Shown here piece by piece: positions 1 through 10,102 of a stretch of 64,000 bases of DNA (positions are counted from its first letter, which is position 1; the number at the start of each line of letters is the position of its first letter). The translations under genes and the position numbers were made by a program. The stretch lies in assembly GCF_001293645.1 (NCBI RefSeq), contig NZ_LBMD01000006.1:124001-188000 (forward strand). The letters run 5' to 3'. This DNA is from Bacillus sp. CHD6a (GTDB lineage: Bacteria; Bacillota; Bacilli; Bacillales; Bacillaceae_I). The notes under the pieces are model-generated. The model had not been told where the DNA came from, searched no databases, and saw only the letters and a list, made by a program, of their open reading frames with translations.

Positions 1-45
1 TAAATGTTTGAATTCCTATTGAATATACAGGTATACATAATAAAA

Positions 46-62
46 TTGACCAAAATGTCAAC
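46..62. other. Upstream region of pfkA with a short dyad
   Basis: Bases 1-233 hold no gene. The first three bases are TAA and could be the stop of an upstream gene, but this cannot be checked. TTGAC and GTCAA arms at about 47-62 form a small dyad. No convincing promoter was found, which fits pfkA being read from an upstream operon promoter, as in B. subtilis where accDA precede it. Confidence 0.25.
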
Positions 63-209
63 AATGGAAAATGATAGCGCATCCAAAACATTTCATCGAC
101 AATTTTCAGTTGTTTTCGACATACCTTCATGTTAATTTTGAATAAAGAGGCTTTACATGGTACTCATTTTTCTAATAAAATATATGTTTGGGTATACGTT
201 TATAGGTAA

Positions 210-1193
<984 letters not shown>

Positions 1194-1207
1194 TATGTTA
1201 AGCACAT

Positions 1208-1221
1208 TGGAATCGTTTTCA
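1208..1221 (+). promoter_or_regulatory. cre-like site between pfkA and pyk
   Basis: TGGAATCGTTTTCA matches the relaxed CcpA consensus TGNAANCGNWNNCA. It differs at one position from the stricter TGWAANCGNTNWCA. It lies 15 bp past the pfkA stop and about 105 bp before pyk. A CcpA role here is inference only. Confidence 0.4.
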
Positions 1222-1326
1222 TTACCAGGTTATCTGAGGCTATCGATGGTGTAATGCCACTCTATTGCTTTATAATATAAAAGGACGAAATGAAAAGAAC
1301 GGTATATAACTAGGAGGAAATTTTAC

Positions 1327-3081
1327 ATGAAAAAAACCAAGATTGTTTGTACGATTGGACCAGCTAGTGAAAGTGTCGAAACGTTAATTCAGCTAATGGA
1401 AGCAGGGATGAATGTTACCCGTCTGAACTTTTCACATGGTGACTATGAAGAGCATGGAGCTCGTATCCGCAATATCCGTGAAGCGGTAGAACGCACAGGG
1501 AAAAATGTTGCGATTCTTTTGGATACGAAAGGTCCGGAAATCAGAACACATACAATGCAAGAAGGTGCAATTGAATTAGTACAAGGAAATGAAATTATTA
1601 TCTCTATGGAAGAAGTAATTGGGACTACTGAAAAGTTCTCCATTACTTACCCAGGACTGATGGAAGACGTACATCCAGGTTCCCGTATACTTTTGGATGA
1701 CGGTCTGATCGGGTTGGAAGTTCTTGAAGTAGGAAACAACGAAATCAGAACGAAAATTTTAAACTCTGGTACGTTGAAAAACAAAAAAGGCGTGAACGTT
1801 CCAGGAGTAAAAGTGAACCTTCCTGGAATTACCGAAAAAGATGCAAACGACATTCGTTTTGGAATTGAGCAAGGTGTTGATTTCATTGCAGCATCTTTCG
1901 TACGCCGTGCGTCTGATGTTCTTGAAATTCGTGAGTTACTGGAAGCACATGATGCTACAGATATTCAAATCATTCCTAAAATTGAAAACCAAGAGGGTGT
2001 TGACAACATCAACGAAATTCTGGAAGTTTCCGACGGCCTAATGGTGGCTCGTGGGGATCTTGGGGTAGAAATCCCTGCTGAAGAAGTTCCTCTTGTGCAA
2101 AAAGAACTAATTAAAAAATGTAATCTTGCTGGAAAGCCTGTCATTACAGCAACTCAAATGCTTGATTCCATGCAACGCAACCCACGTCCAACTCGCGCAG
2201 AAGCAAGTGACGTAGCGAACGCAATTTTTGATGGAACAGACGCTATCATGCTTTCTGGTGAAACAGCTGCTGGGTTATACCCGATTGAAGCCGTTCAAAC
2301 CATGCACAACATCGCTTCTCGTGCAGAACAGGCGTTAGCATACGGAGAAATTCTTACAAAGCATAGCAAGCAAGCTGCACTGACTGTTACAGACTCCATT
2401 GGTCAATCTGTTGCTTACACGGCAATCAGCTTGGATGTTTCAGCAATCGTGACACCAACAGAAAGTGGACATACTGCACGCATGATCTCCAAGTATCGTC
2501 CAAAAGCACCGATTGTTGCTGTTACTTCTTGTGAGGCGGTTTCCCGTAAACTTGCACTAGTTTGGGGCGTGTATCCACGCATCGGTCGACAAGCAACTTC
2601 TACAGACGAAATGCTAGAAGTTGCTGTTGAAGAATCATTAAACACAGGTATCGTTTCCCACGGAGATCTGATTGTGATTACAGCAGGCGTTCCGGTTGGA
2701 GAAAAAGGTACAACGAACCTGATGAAAATCCATGTAGTTGGTGATGTTCTTGCAAGTGGACAAGGCATCGGCAGAAAATCTGCATACGGAAAAGTCGTTG
2801 TTGCAAAAACAGCAGAAGAAGCTGCTGAAAAAATGACACACGGAGCTATTTTCGTAACTACTGGTACTGATAAAGATATGATGCCATCATTAGAAAAAGC
2901 ATCTGCACTTATCACAGAAGAAGGCGGTTTGACTAGTCACGCTGCTGTAGTCGGGTTAAGCCTTGGCATTCCTGTCATCGTTGGAGTAGAAGAAGCTACT
3001 TCTATTTTAAAAGACGGTCAAGAAATCACGGTTGATTCTTCTCGAGGTACCATTTATACAGGTCACGCAAACGTATTATAA
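1327..3081 (+). CDS. pyk: Pyruvate kinase with C-terminal PEP-utiliser domain
   Basis: It transfers phosphate from phosphoenolpyruvate to ADP, the last step of glycolysis. The 584-residue protein is longer than most pyruvate kinases because it carries the extra C-terminal domain typical of Bacillaceae. The TIM-barrel core begins with [10 protein letters not shown] and includes the [12 protein letters not shown] segment. The C-terminal extension (about residues 480-584) contains TSHAAVVG, the phospho-histidine type motif of PEP-utilising enzymes. In the Geobacillus enzyme this extra domain is not needed for catalysis but affects regulation and stability. TAGGAGG lies 9 bases before the ATG. 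A strong terminator follows, so the pfkA-pyk unit ends here. Confidence 0.98.
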   Translation: MKKTKIVCTIGPASESVETLIQLMEAGMNVTRLNFSHGDYEEHGARIRNIREAVERTGKNVAILLDTKGPEIRTHTMQEGAIELVQGNEIIISMEEVIGTTEKFSITYPGLMEDVHPGSRILLDDGLIGLEVLEVGNNEIRTKILNSGTLKNKKGVNVPGVKVNLPGITEKDANDIRFGIEQGVDFIAASFVRRASDVLEIRELLEAHDATDIQIIPKIENQEGVDNINEILEVSDGLMVARGDLGVEIPAEEVPLVQKELIKKCNLAGKPVITATQMLDSMQRNPRPTRAEASDVANAIFDGTDAIMLSGETAAGLYPIEAVQTMHNIASRAEQALAYGEILTKHSKQAALTVTDSIGQSVAYTAISLDVSAIVTPTESGHTARMISKYRPKAPIVAVTSCEAVSRKLALVWGVYPRIGRQATSTDEMLEVAVEESLNTGIVSHGDLIVITAGVPVGEKGTTNLMKIHVVGDVLASGQGIGRKSAYGKVVVAKTAEEAAEKMTHGAIFVTTGTDKDMMPSLEKASALITEEGGLTSHAAVVGLSLGIPVIVGVEEATSILKDGQEITVDSSRGTIYTGHANVL

Positions 3082-3091
3082 GATAAGACAT

Positions 3092-3135
3092 AAACCCCTC
3101 TTTCTGGCATATGCTTGGAGAGGGGTTTGTTTATA
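3092..3135 (+). terminator. Rho-independent terminator of pfkA-pyk
   Basis: An AAACCCCTC arm pairs with GAGGGGTTT across a roughly 18-base loop and is followed by a T-rich stretch. Confidence 0.85.
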
Positions 3136-3207
3136 TTAGAGTAATTTTTTCATATTTGCTATAATGGATTGGTAGGTTGTTTTTACTAGAAATGGGGTTG
3201 TCCTATT

Positions 3208-3603
3208 ATGTTCAGAATTTTATTAGCGTTGATAATAGTTGTTCCAGCACTTGAAATATGGCTTCTTATTACGGCAGGAAGATTAATAGGTCCGATACCA
3301 ACAATCATATTAATTATTCTTACTGGTGTCTTAGGCGCATGGTTAGCGAAATACCAGGGGGTTTCTGCTCTTAGAAGTGCCCAACAGAAAATGAACAGCG
3401 GACAGATGCCTGGTGATGTTATTATAGATGGTTTATGTATCTTAGTTGGTGGTGTGGTTCTTTTAACTCCCGGATTTATCACAGATGCGATCGGGTTTGC
3501 CTTACTCTTGCCACCAACAAGGAATTTGATTAAACCTTCGATTATACGTGCAATCAGAAACAGAATGGATCGCGGACAATTTATTGTCATTAACAGAAGA
3601 TAA
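3208..3603 (+). CDS. fxsA: FxsA family membrane protein
   Basis: This 131-residue protein of the FxsA family starts with the typical RILLALIIVVPALEIWLL hydrophobic segment. At least two further membrane segments follow, at about residues 25-45 and 72-95, and the C-terminus is basic. E. coli FxsA (suppressor of F exclusion of phage T7) is the founding member. The Bacillus role is not established. It sits directly after pyk, the same place as ytzA in B. subtilis. The long antisense frame over it is a shadow. Confidence 0.9.
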   Translation: MFRILLALIIVVPALEIWLLITAGRLIGPIPTIILIILTGVLGAWLAKYQGVSALRSAQQKMNSGQMPGDVIIDGLCILVGGVVLLTPGFITDAIGFALLLPPTRNLIKPSIIRAIRNRMDRGQFIVINRR

Positions 3604-3642
3604 AAAGAAAGCAATGGATCCTATTAGTTTGGGGGAAATAAA

Positions 3643-4557
3643 ATGAAGCATTGGTTGAAAATCTTGCTAGTATTGACATTGGTTTTGTCTGGCCTTACTT
3701 TATCGAATGTTGTACAAGCTGCCGGCGAAGAAGATGAAGAGGAAAGCATCAATGAAAAATTTGGCCTTCCCATTGTCGTTTACGGTGGAACCTTAAATGA
3801 TGATCAAAAACAGGAAGTGCGCGAACATCTAGATGTGAAAAATCCTGAAATGGTTGAAGAAATTACGGTAACGGGAGAAGACCTTGTTACCTATATTGAA
3901 GGAGAAGACAGAAATGCTCGTATGTTTTCTTCTGCTAAAATTACCAGAAAAGAAAAAGGGGAAGGGCTTGTCATTAAAAGAGCCACTCCTGAAAACATCA
4001 CACAAGTAACAGATGATATGTATGCTAATGCACTATTGACTGCAGGGATTGAGGATGCAGAGGTTATCGTTGCATCTCCAGTGAAAGTTAGTGGTCATTC
4101 CGCACTTGTAGGTATATACAAAGCTTATGAAGTAAGCGGAGAATCACTGAATAAAGACCGCATGGAAGTGGCAAACGAAGAATTGTCCATTGCAACTAAA
4201 CTTGCAGAAGAAGAAGGCATGGATAGTGAAAAAGTCAGTGAATTGCTCACAGAGATCAAAAAGCAGATTGCAGAGCAAAACCCTGCAACGAGAGAAGATG
4301 TTGAGAAGATTGTAGAAGAACAATTAGCTAAGTTGAATATAGAATTAAGTGAAGAAGACCGACAGCTGTTAATTGATCTTTTTGAAAAAATGCGTGAGTT
4401 GAATATCAACTTTGATAGTGTGAAAACTCAGCTAGAGCAAATTTCTACAGACATTAAAAATAAGATTGATGAAGTGGTAGGAAATGAAGGTTTCTGGCAG
4501 GGAGTTCAGGATTTTTTCCGTAACTTGTTTCAGTCTATTGCTGATTTATTTAAATAA
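3643..4557 (+). CDS. Secreted DUF1002 family protein
   Basis: The N-terminus is a clear Sec signal peptide: Lys-rich start, hydrophobic core to about residue 22, then VQA-AG as a likely signal peptidase I site near residues 25-27. The middle region (about 40-180), with FGLPIVVYGG near the start and repeated ATPENITQVT-like segments, matches the Firmicutes DUF1002 family. The C-terminal third is a charged, probably helical region rich in Glu and Lys, ending in an aromatic amphipathic segment (FWQGVQDFFRNLF). The function is unknown and it probably acts outside the membrane. A GGGGGAAA ribosome binding site precedes the ATG, and a terminator follows. Confidence 0.85.
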   Translation: MKHWLKILLVLTLVLSGLTLSNVVQAAGEEDEEESINEKFGLPIVVYGGTLNDDQKQEVREHLDVKNPEMVEEITVTGEDLVTYIEGEDRNARMFSSAKITRKEKGEGLVIKRATPENITQVTDDMYANALLTAGIEDAEVIVASPVKVSGHSALVGIYKAYEVSGESLNKDRMEVANEELSIATKLAEEEGMDSEKVSELLTEIKKQIAEQNPATREDVEKIVEEQLAKLNIELSEEDRQLLIDLFEKMRELNINFDSVKTQLEQISTDIKNKIDEVVGNEGFWQGVQDFFRNLFQSIADLFK

Positions 4558-4566
4558 TACTACATG

Positions 4567-4600
4567 AAAAAGGCTGCCCTTTGTGGGTGGCCTTTTTTGG
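4567..4600 (+). terminator. Terminator after the DUF1002 gene
   Basis: AAAGGCTGCCC pairs with GGGTGGCCTTT (two G-T wobbles) over a TTTGT loop, followed by a T run. Confidence 0.8.
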
Positions 4601-4616
4601 GTGATTGGCTAAAACG

Positions 4617-4646
4617 TGTTGATTTCCGTTCCAGGCGCTTCGCTTT
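4617..4646 (-). repeat. Fragment of the dispersed folded repeat (reverse)
   Basis: GTTGATTTCCGTTCC followed by GGCGCTTCGCT matches the end of the reverse-oriented copy at 56358. Only about 30 bp remain. Confidence 0.6.
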
Positions 4647-4738
4647 TTATTAGATACCCAGGTGAGGTTTAATTTGCGATCATATATTTAGGTCTATTTC
4701 TTTGTAAAAAGCGATAAAATCGAGAAGGGGGGATTTTC

Positions 4739-6274
4739 ATGCTTGAAAAATTTGTAGATCCACTTCCGATTATGAAAACCATTCAACCCATATGTATCCT
4801 AAACCAAGTACCTTACTATGAGATAAATATGGTTCAATCGCTGAAAAAGCTTCACAGAGATTTACCTCCTACGAAAATATGGGGGTACAATGGAGAGTTT
4901 CCTGGACCAACCTTCAGGGTTTGGAAAAATCGACCGATCCATGTATTGTGGAAAAATGAACTGCCGCTTAAACACTTTCTCCCAATAGATACTACCATTC
5001 ATGGAGCAGAAAAAAACAAACCGGAAGTCCGGACCGTAGTCCATCTTCACGGTGGTGTGACTCCTGATACAAGTGATGGCTATCCGGAGGCCTGGTTTAC
5101 TCGAGGATTCAAACAAGTTGGATCGTACTTTACCAATCAGCTATATACCTATCCTAATATCCAGGATGCAACAGCCTTATGGTACCATGACCATGCAATG
5201 GGCATTACCCGCTTAAATATCTATGCTGGTCTTGTTGGTTTTTATTTAATTTATGATGAAGAAGAACAACGGCTGAATCTGCCAAAACAACCTTACGAGA
5301 TTCCTTTGCTTATCCTAGATCGATCTTTTCAAGCAGATGGCGCACTATATTATCCTGCACAACCAGATCCGCCTAACCCTGAAATGAACCCGTCCGTGTT
5401 ACCGGACTTCTTTGGTGATACCATTTTGGTAAACGGAAAGATATGGCCTTATCTCGACGTGGAGCCTCGTCTCTATCGGTTTCGTATTCTGAACGGCTCT
5501 AATTCCCGTTTTTATCGACTGTCTTTTTCAAACGGGATGCCATTCATTCAAATCGGTTCCGATCAGGGACTATTGGCGCATCCTGTAGAAGTTCCTTCAT
5601 TACTTTTGGCCCCAGCGGAGAGAGGGGATGTCCTAGTGGATTTTTCGTCTTCCAGTGGAGAGTTAATTACAATAAGGAACGATGCCGAGTCGCCTTTTCC
5701 TCAAGGTGAAAGACCAAATCCAGAAACGACCGGATCTATCATGCAAATTCGTGTAATTAAAAAGTTGAAAGACCAAGATATTGGTAGCCTACCTTTTCGT
5801 TTGAAATATATTCCAAATTTAAAAGAAAGTCCTAATAAGAAAATCAGAAATTTATTACTTTCTACGAGACCGGATCAGTACGGGCGCTCCATTCACTTGT
5901 TAGACGATCGCCTTTGGATGGATCCTATTACGGAAACCCCTACTTTATGGAGTACTGAGATTTGGAGTTTCATTAATGTAACTAATGCTACGCACCCGAT
6001 TCACTTACACTTGGTACGTTTTCAAATTCTCGATCGGCAGCCCTTTGATGGAGAATTGTATGAAAAAGAAAAGAAAATTGTTCCTACTGGTCCCAGACAA
6101 CCCCCAGATACGAATGAACAAGGATGGAAAGATACAGTACGGGCAAATCCTAAAGAAATAACCCGCATCATTGTCCCGTTTGCTCCATTCAGCGGGTTGT
6201 ACGTATGGCACTGTCATATTCTGGAGCACGAAGACTATGAAATGATGCGTCCTTATTATGTTCTGCCTAGATAG
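4739..6274 (+). CDS. cotA: Spore-coat multicopper oxidase (laccase) CotA
   Basis: CotA is an outer spore-coat laccase that oxidises phenolic substrates and bilirubin with four copper ions and contributes to brown spore pigment. The 511 residues align along the whole B. subtilis protein, with LHRDLPPT near 39-46 and FPGPT near 54-58. The copper motifs are complete: VHLHGG (His102, His104), WYHDHAM (His150, His152), THPIHLHLV, and HCHILEHEDYEMM. The last includes Cys492 and the axial Met502 of the type 1 site. There is no signal peptide, as expected for a coat protein loaded in the mother cell. The start follows an AGAAGGGGGG ribosome binding site. A sporulation promoter is expected, but I could not assign a clean sigma-K site. 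Confidence 0.96.
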   Translation: MLEKFVDPLPIMKTIQPICILNQVPYYEINMVQSLKKLHRDLPPTKIWGYNGEFPGPTFRVWKNRPIHVLWKNELPLKHFLPIDTTIHGAEKNKPEVRTVVHLHGGVTPDTSDGYPEAWFTRGFKQVGSYFTNQLYTYPNIQDATALWYHDHAMGITRLNIYAGLVGFYLIYDEEEQRLNLPKQPYEIPLLILDRSFQADGALYYPAQPDPPNPEMNPSVLPDFFGDTILVNGKIWPYLDVEPRLYRFRILNGSNSRFYRLSFSNGMPFIQIGSDQGLLAHPVEVPSLLLAPAERGDVLVDFSSSSGELITIRNDAESPFPQGERPNPETTGSIMQIRVIKKLKDQDIGSLPFRLKYIPNLKESPNKKIRNLLLSTRPDQYGRSIHLLDDRLWMDPITETPTLWSTEIWSFINVTNATHPIHLHLVRFQILDRQPFDGELYEKEKKIVPTGPRQPPDTNEQGWKDTVRANPKEITRIIVPFAPFSGLYVWHCHILEHEDYEMMRPYYVLPR

Positions 6275-6485
6275 TAGAAGGTATAAATAAATTACGTAAG
6301 AACAGATCCCGTTCCGTATCGTATTATCTGAAGTGTTTTTTGAAATAAACAGGTGTATAAACCTTTGTGTCAAGTTCCTAATTCTCTAAACTCTAACCTC
6401 AAACAAAAGAGGATCCTTGATTTTTTCCATATTATCATTCACTATTAAAGTTCTTGAGTGAGTCCCAAGGTATATATAGACGGTT

Positions 6486-6668
6486 ATGGAAGCAAAGATA
6501 CTAGAATTGCTCAACAAAATATATGCAATAGATTTTAGTGAGATAGAATTAGTAACAAATGAAGTGTATCAGTGTACTACAATACAGGGTAACTTCTTCG
6601 CTAGAATAACGAACTATAAAACATATGATGAACAGTTAGAAGAAGTTACTTATACAAATTTTCTATAA
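6486..6668 (+). pseudogene. N-terminal remnant of a phosphotransferase-like gene
   Basis: This 60-residue frame resembles the first part of the N-lobe of aminoglycoside/choline kinase-like phosphotransferases. It shows an NEVYQC-type glycine-loop strand, a strand ending FFARIT, and a helix with DEQLEEVTYTNFL. The frame then stops, and no catalytic loop (HxDxxxxN) follows in any frame. A short open stretch in another frame continues to about 6742, suggesting a truncation plus decay. No good ribosome binding site is visible. The assignment rests on pattern memory, so it could instead be an unrelated short orphan. Confidence 0.4.
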
Positions 6669-6868
6669 TTGGAGAATCGCCATCTACAGCAAATACTTTT
6701 AAAAAATTACGTTCAAATCTGAGCGTGATTTTTTATATTAAATGAAAATAAAAGATTGAGTTTATCACTTGTTTTTGAAATAATTGGTATAAAACAATCG
6801 GTCAGGATTGTGGAATAATTAGCCAACTTTGTACTAAAGAAAATGAAGCATTGGGGTGATTTAGATAT

Positions 6869-7333
6869 ATGGATACGAATGCTTTATTCTATAAAATTCA
6901 AAAGGAAAGTGTTACCACGGAAGATTATATTAAATGGTCCCATTTCTTATTAGCGAATCAAATTTCAACTCCAACTTTAAATATTATTTCTTCATTATCA
7001 TTTAATGAAAACATCTTTGAAGTAGAGGACCTTTTTAAGAGGGCTTCAAAAGAAATCGGAATACAAGTACCCAACTTTGACACCAGTGCAAGAGCCTACA
7101 TAGCTTATTTAGCAAAAAATATCATAAAGGTTACAAATAGCCCTAAGATTTTTGATTTAGCTGATAAGATCTATCGAATTGTTGTAGAATTGCAATATCC
7201 TGAAGCATTGATGGAGTGGTATAACATTAGCGAAATGATTGACCAGCTTAAATATGACGATGTAACTTTAGAATTTAATAATGACGATGTAATATTAAAG
7301 ATTAAAAAAGAGGCTAAATTAATCTCAAAATAA
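6869..7333 (+). CDS. Hypothetical soluble protein
   Basis: The 154-residue protein is acidic and predicted largely helical, with a short beta-like C-terminal section (DDVTLEFNNDDVILKIKK). It has no signal peptide, membrane segment or catalytic motif that I recognise. A GGGGTGA ribosome binding site lies about 9 bases before the ATG, supporting translation. It sits in an AT-rich accessory block with a kinase fragment and a small membrane protein. The size and context would fit an immunity-type protein left from a toxin locus, but nothing in the sequence proves that. Confidence 0.6.
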   Translation: MDTNALFYKIQKESVTTEDYIKWSHFLLANQISTPTLNIISSLSFNENIFEVEDLFKRASKEIGIQVPNFDTSARAYIAYLAKNIIKVTNSPKIFDLADKIYRIVVELQYPEALMEWYNISEMIDQLKYDDVTLEFNNDDVILKIKKEAKLISK

Positions 7334-7474
7334 ATTTTATTAAGCTAACTAGGAGCTTTTCTGGATGACTTGGAGTTTTTACTTTAATCAAAGATCTTCA
7401 GCAATCTAGGAGCAATTATGGAAGTGGTGCACTAGTCTAAGTAGCTATGTTTATTGTTAGTGGGAGGGCTTATT

Positions 7475-7654
7475 ATGATACTGTTTTTTGCTTTTATAGG
7501 TTGGATTTTTATTATGTTAATTGAAGTTATTTGGCTAATCAACGATATTTCAGGTGGTGGCAGAAACATAGAGGTGATTTATGTTACTATTATTATTTCT
7601 TTAGTTGTGGGGGCGACTGGACTTAATCTATATAGTAAACAAATAAGCAAATGA
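7475..7654 (+). CDS. Small two-helix membrane protein
   Basis: The 59-residue protein has two hydrophobic segments (about residues 2-22 and 34-52) joined by a short polar loop with GGGRN, and a basic C-terminal tail. GGGAGG ends 7 bases before the ATG at 7475, which decides this start over an upstream TTG at 7454. It is followed directly by a terminator. No family is recognised. It may be a small accessory or immunity-like membrane protein. Confidence 0.5.
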   Translation: MILFFAFIGWIFIMLIEVIWLINDISGGGRNIEVIYVTIIISLVVGATGLNLYSKQISK

Positions 7655-7667
7655 CTAACTAGTACAG

Positions 7668-7708
7668 TGAAAGGACGCGATCCATCTAAAGGGATTAGCG
7701 TCTTTTTT
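7668..7708 (+). terminator. Terminator of the small membrane gene
   Basis: AGGACGC-GATCC pairs with GGAT-TA-GCGTCTT, followed by TTTTTTATTTTT. Confidence 0.8.
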
Positions 7709-7975
7709 ATTTTTGTTGCATGATAATCTGATGCTGTATCGGATATTTATATTTTAACAAAGTTCTAATGAGCTGCTCCATCCTTAAGAAGATGTATAGT
7801 TAAAGGTTCAGTTGCACAAATCCAATATCGTGAGTTAGCATATAAGCATTTCTTTGATGAGCATAAACAAGCGGACTTTCATGATGTGTTTATAAGATTA
7901 TTTACTCTAAGTGTAAGAATATTTCATGGAAATACACAATTATTGTTCTTTGTTATTAAAAAGAATATTAAAATA
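7709..7975. other. AT-rich intergenic stretch with no supported gene
   Basis: A start-less open frame of about 85 codons runs through roughly 7785-8048 (encoding for example ELAYKHFFDEHKQ). It has no ATG, GTG or TTG with a ribosome binding site near its beginning, so it is either chance or a decayed gene remnant. Confidence 0.3.
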
Positions 7976-7977
7976 AT

Positions 7978-8007
7978 TTTAAAATTTCTAATAAATTTGT
8001 TGTATAA
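7978..8007 (+). promoter_or_regulatory. Probable sigma-A promoter of the symporter operon
   Basis: TTAAAA and TATAAT are separated by 18 bases just upstream of the leader of the small-subunit/symporter pair. Confidence 0.45.
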
Positions 8008-8064
8008 TATTTACTACAAGACAACTTTGTTATACATCAGGAATTAACTGGAGAGGAGGTAGCT

Positions 8065-8163
8065 TTGCAACCAACAACGATTGAGCGCTCGCTCACAATA
8101 AAAAAGCTAGGAGGAATTATATGGGGGCTTATCAAAAAGAAGTATGGTTTACGATCGGAATGA
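8065..8163 (+). CDS. Possible upstream leader ORF of the symporter operon
   Basis: A TTG codon with a strong GGAGAGGAGG site 4-5 bases upstream opens a 32-codon frame. It runs past the ATG of the next gene at 8121 in another frame and ends inside it. The peptide is basic and not recognised. A perfect palindrome, TGAGCG-CT-CGCTCA, at 8082-8095 lies inside it and could be an operator or a hairpin. The unusually strong ribosome binding site is the main reason to list it. It may be a leader peptide or chance. Confidence 0.3.
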   Translation: MQPTTIERSLTIKKLGGIIWGLIKKKYGLRSE

Positions 8164-8399
8164 CTGCGCTATTTTTACTAGCTGGTAACATGGGACTAAT
8201 CTTTACTATTTTCCCTGTTGAAGGTAATCTGTTTGGTTTCCCAATAATGTATATTGTTCCTGTTGTTGTAGGATGGTTTGGAGTTGTGCTTTTAACAATT
8301 GTTGCAGGTAAAATCGGCAATAAAATTGATGCGGCTATTGAAACAGAGGATAAGCAAAACCTGCAGCATAAAGCTAGTTTGGACAAGGAGGTTGGGTAA
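8121..8399 (+). CDS. Small membrane partner of the sodium:solute symporter
   Basis: The 92-residue protein has two hydrophobic helices (about residues 8-32 and 40-65) and a charged C-terminal tail. Its stop codon abuts the ATG of the symporter at 8400, so the two are translationally coupled. Small two-helix partners encoded just before SSS-family symporters are common (DUF485 or DUF4212 types), but this one matches neither motif set clearly. CTAGGAGG ends 7 bases before the ATG. It is probably an accessory subunit. Confidence 0.7.
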   Translation: MGAYQKEVWFTIGMTALFLLAGNMGLIFTIFPVEGNLFGFPIMYIVPVVVGWFGVVLLTIVAGKIGNKIDAAIETEDKQNLQHKASLDKEVG

Positions 8400-10046
8400 A
8401 TGGACCAAACCTGGCAAATGGAAAATCCAATTATTGGGCTTATAGTTGTAGCACTTACCTTTATATTATTTTATGTAATTAGCTGGATTTCAAACAGGAG
8501 AAGTAAATCTGTTGAAGATTTATATGTGGCTGGAGGTGGAGTGGGAGCAATCACGAACGGCCTTGCAATGGCTGCTACATATATGAGTTTGGCAACTTTT
8601 CTAGGAGTTACCGGGCTAATTCTAAATTTAAAAATACCATTCATATTTTTATGGATTCAATTGATATTGGCAATCCCATTAATAACAATTATCTATGGTA
8701 CAAGCCTGAGAAGAATGGGCGCTTTTTCACCTGCACACTTTGTTAAAGAAAGATATGGGAAATCCGCAGCTGTCATAGTTGCTCTATGGATGATTTTAAT
8801 TTCCATCATGTATGCATTGGGGCAAATGATTGGAATAGCAAAGACATTTGAAATGCTATTTGGCATTCCTTATATGACAGGATTATTTGTCGGCGGGCTA
8901 TTGATTACAGGCTATGTAACTATCGGAGGAATGAGAGGGGCTACGAACAATGCCGCAGTCCAAATGGTCATTATTGCTCTCATGTTTGTCATACCGCTAG
9001 GTGCAATTATGAAGGCAATGGGCTCTTCTGGCTGGTTTTTCCCTCCGCTATTGTATGCAGATATGGTGCCTGCAATGTTGAAAGCGGTTCCAGACTTTTT
9101 TGATTATCAATTTGATGCGAAATGGTATTTTGCCCTCATTCCGGCAATGACTCTTGGTTCTTTAGGTTTACCTCATCTAGCCATGCGCATCTACACTGCT
9201 TCAAGCCTTAAAAGTGCTCGCCAGGCAATGGTTTGGTTTGCTTTAGTTCTTGGGTTTGTTTTCTCGGCAACTTATACAATGGGGTTTGCTGGTGTGTTCT
9301 ATAATAGCTCCAACGGCAATTTGATTTCGGCTGCCGACGCTGACAAACTTACCATCATTCTTAATCTTGTTTATAATCCTGAATGGGTGACAGCTTTGGT
9401 GATTGCAGGTGCAATATCTGCCGGTGTTTCCACTTTAAGCGGTAACCTGTTAGCAATCGGCGCTCTTTTATCACAAGATATTTTTGCAACTTTATTACCA
9501 AATATTACTTCTAAAACGAAGGTGCGTTTGGGATACGCAGCCATTGCTTTAGGAGGAATAATAAGCGTTTTGCTTGCTGTAAAACCTCCTGCCTTTCTTG
9601 TAGTGAGTATTCTATGGGCTTTTGGCCTTGCAGCGGTTACGAATGCTCCGATAATTTTGATGGGAGTTTGGTGGAAGGGAGCCAATAAATATGGGGCCAT
9701 TGCATCTGTAGTCATTTCAGGAGCCATTTATGTTATTGTTTCTCCTTTTGTATTTCCGAGTATTGTTGTGAGCGGCCATGGTCTGACAGACAGTTTAGGT
9801 GTATCGGGAGCTATGCTATGTGTGCCAATCGCTTTCATTATTTTAGTGGTAGTTTCCATGATTACAAACAAAATGCCTTCTCTGCAAAATAAATTAACCA
9901 CACGAGAAGACCACAAATTGATTGAACGTATTCACGGATGGAGCGATGTGAATCCAGCCAGATATAATAGCCTGACTGGTGCTATTATTGTGGTAATCGC
10001 TAGTGCATTGACCTTAATTTGGGCCTTGACACCTTGGCAATTCTAA
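8400..10046 (+). CDS. Sodium:solute symporter (SSS family)
   Basis: The 548-residue membrane protein has about 13 hydrophobic helices and the SSS signature. This includes the N-terminal SVEDLYVAGGGVGAITNGLAMAA-type region (near 36-58), the YGTSLRRMGAFSPAHFVKERYG region, and GYVTIGGMRGATNNAAVQ. The family couples Na+ entry to uptake of organic substrates. The overall pattern is closest to the acetate/carboxylate branch, but the substrate cannot be read from sequence. It is coupled to the preceding small subunit with no gap. A near-perfect terminator hairpin follows within 5 bases. Confidence 0.85.
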   Translation: MDQTWQMENPIIGLIVVALTFILFYVISWISNRRSKSVEDLYVAGGGVGAITNGLAMAATYMSLATFLGVTGLILNLKIPFIFLWIQLILAIPLITIIYGTSLRRMGAFSPAHFVKERYGKSAAVIVALWMILISIMYALGQMIGIAKTFEMLFGIPYMTGLFVGGLLITGYVTIGGMRGATNNAAVQMVIIALMFVIPLGAIMKAMGSSGWFFPPLLYADMVPAMLKAVPDFFDYQFDAKWYFALIPAMTLGSLGLPHLAMRIYTASSLKSARQAMVWFALVLGFVFSATYTMGFAGVFYNSSNGNLISAADADKLTIILNLVYNPEWVTALVIAGAISAGVSTLSGNLLAIGALLSQDIFATLLPNITSKTKVRLGYAAIALGGIISVLLAVKPPAFLVVSILWAFGLAAVTNAPIILMGVWWKGANKYGAIASVVISGAIYVIVSPFVFPSIVVSGHGLTDSLGVSGAMLCVPIAFIILVVVSMITNKMPSLQNKLTTREDHKLIERIHGWSDVNPARYNSLTGAIIVVIASALTLIWALTPWQF

Positions 10047-10049
10047 CAA

Positions 10050-10086
10050 AAAGGAGAAGGGTTTTTCATTCCTTCTCCTTTTCTGT
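10050..10086 (+). terminator. Terminator of the symporter operon
   Basis: AAAAGGAGAAGGG pairs with CCTTCTCCTTTT over a T-rich loop. The descending arm also lies just upstream of the next ribosome binding site. Confidence 0.75.
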
Positions 10087-10102
10087 CAAAGGAGGGAGAT
10101 AA

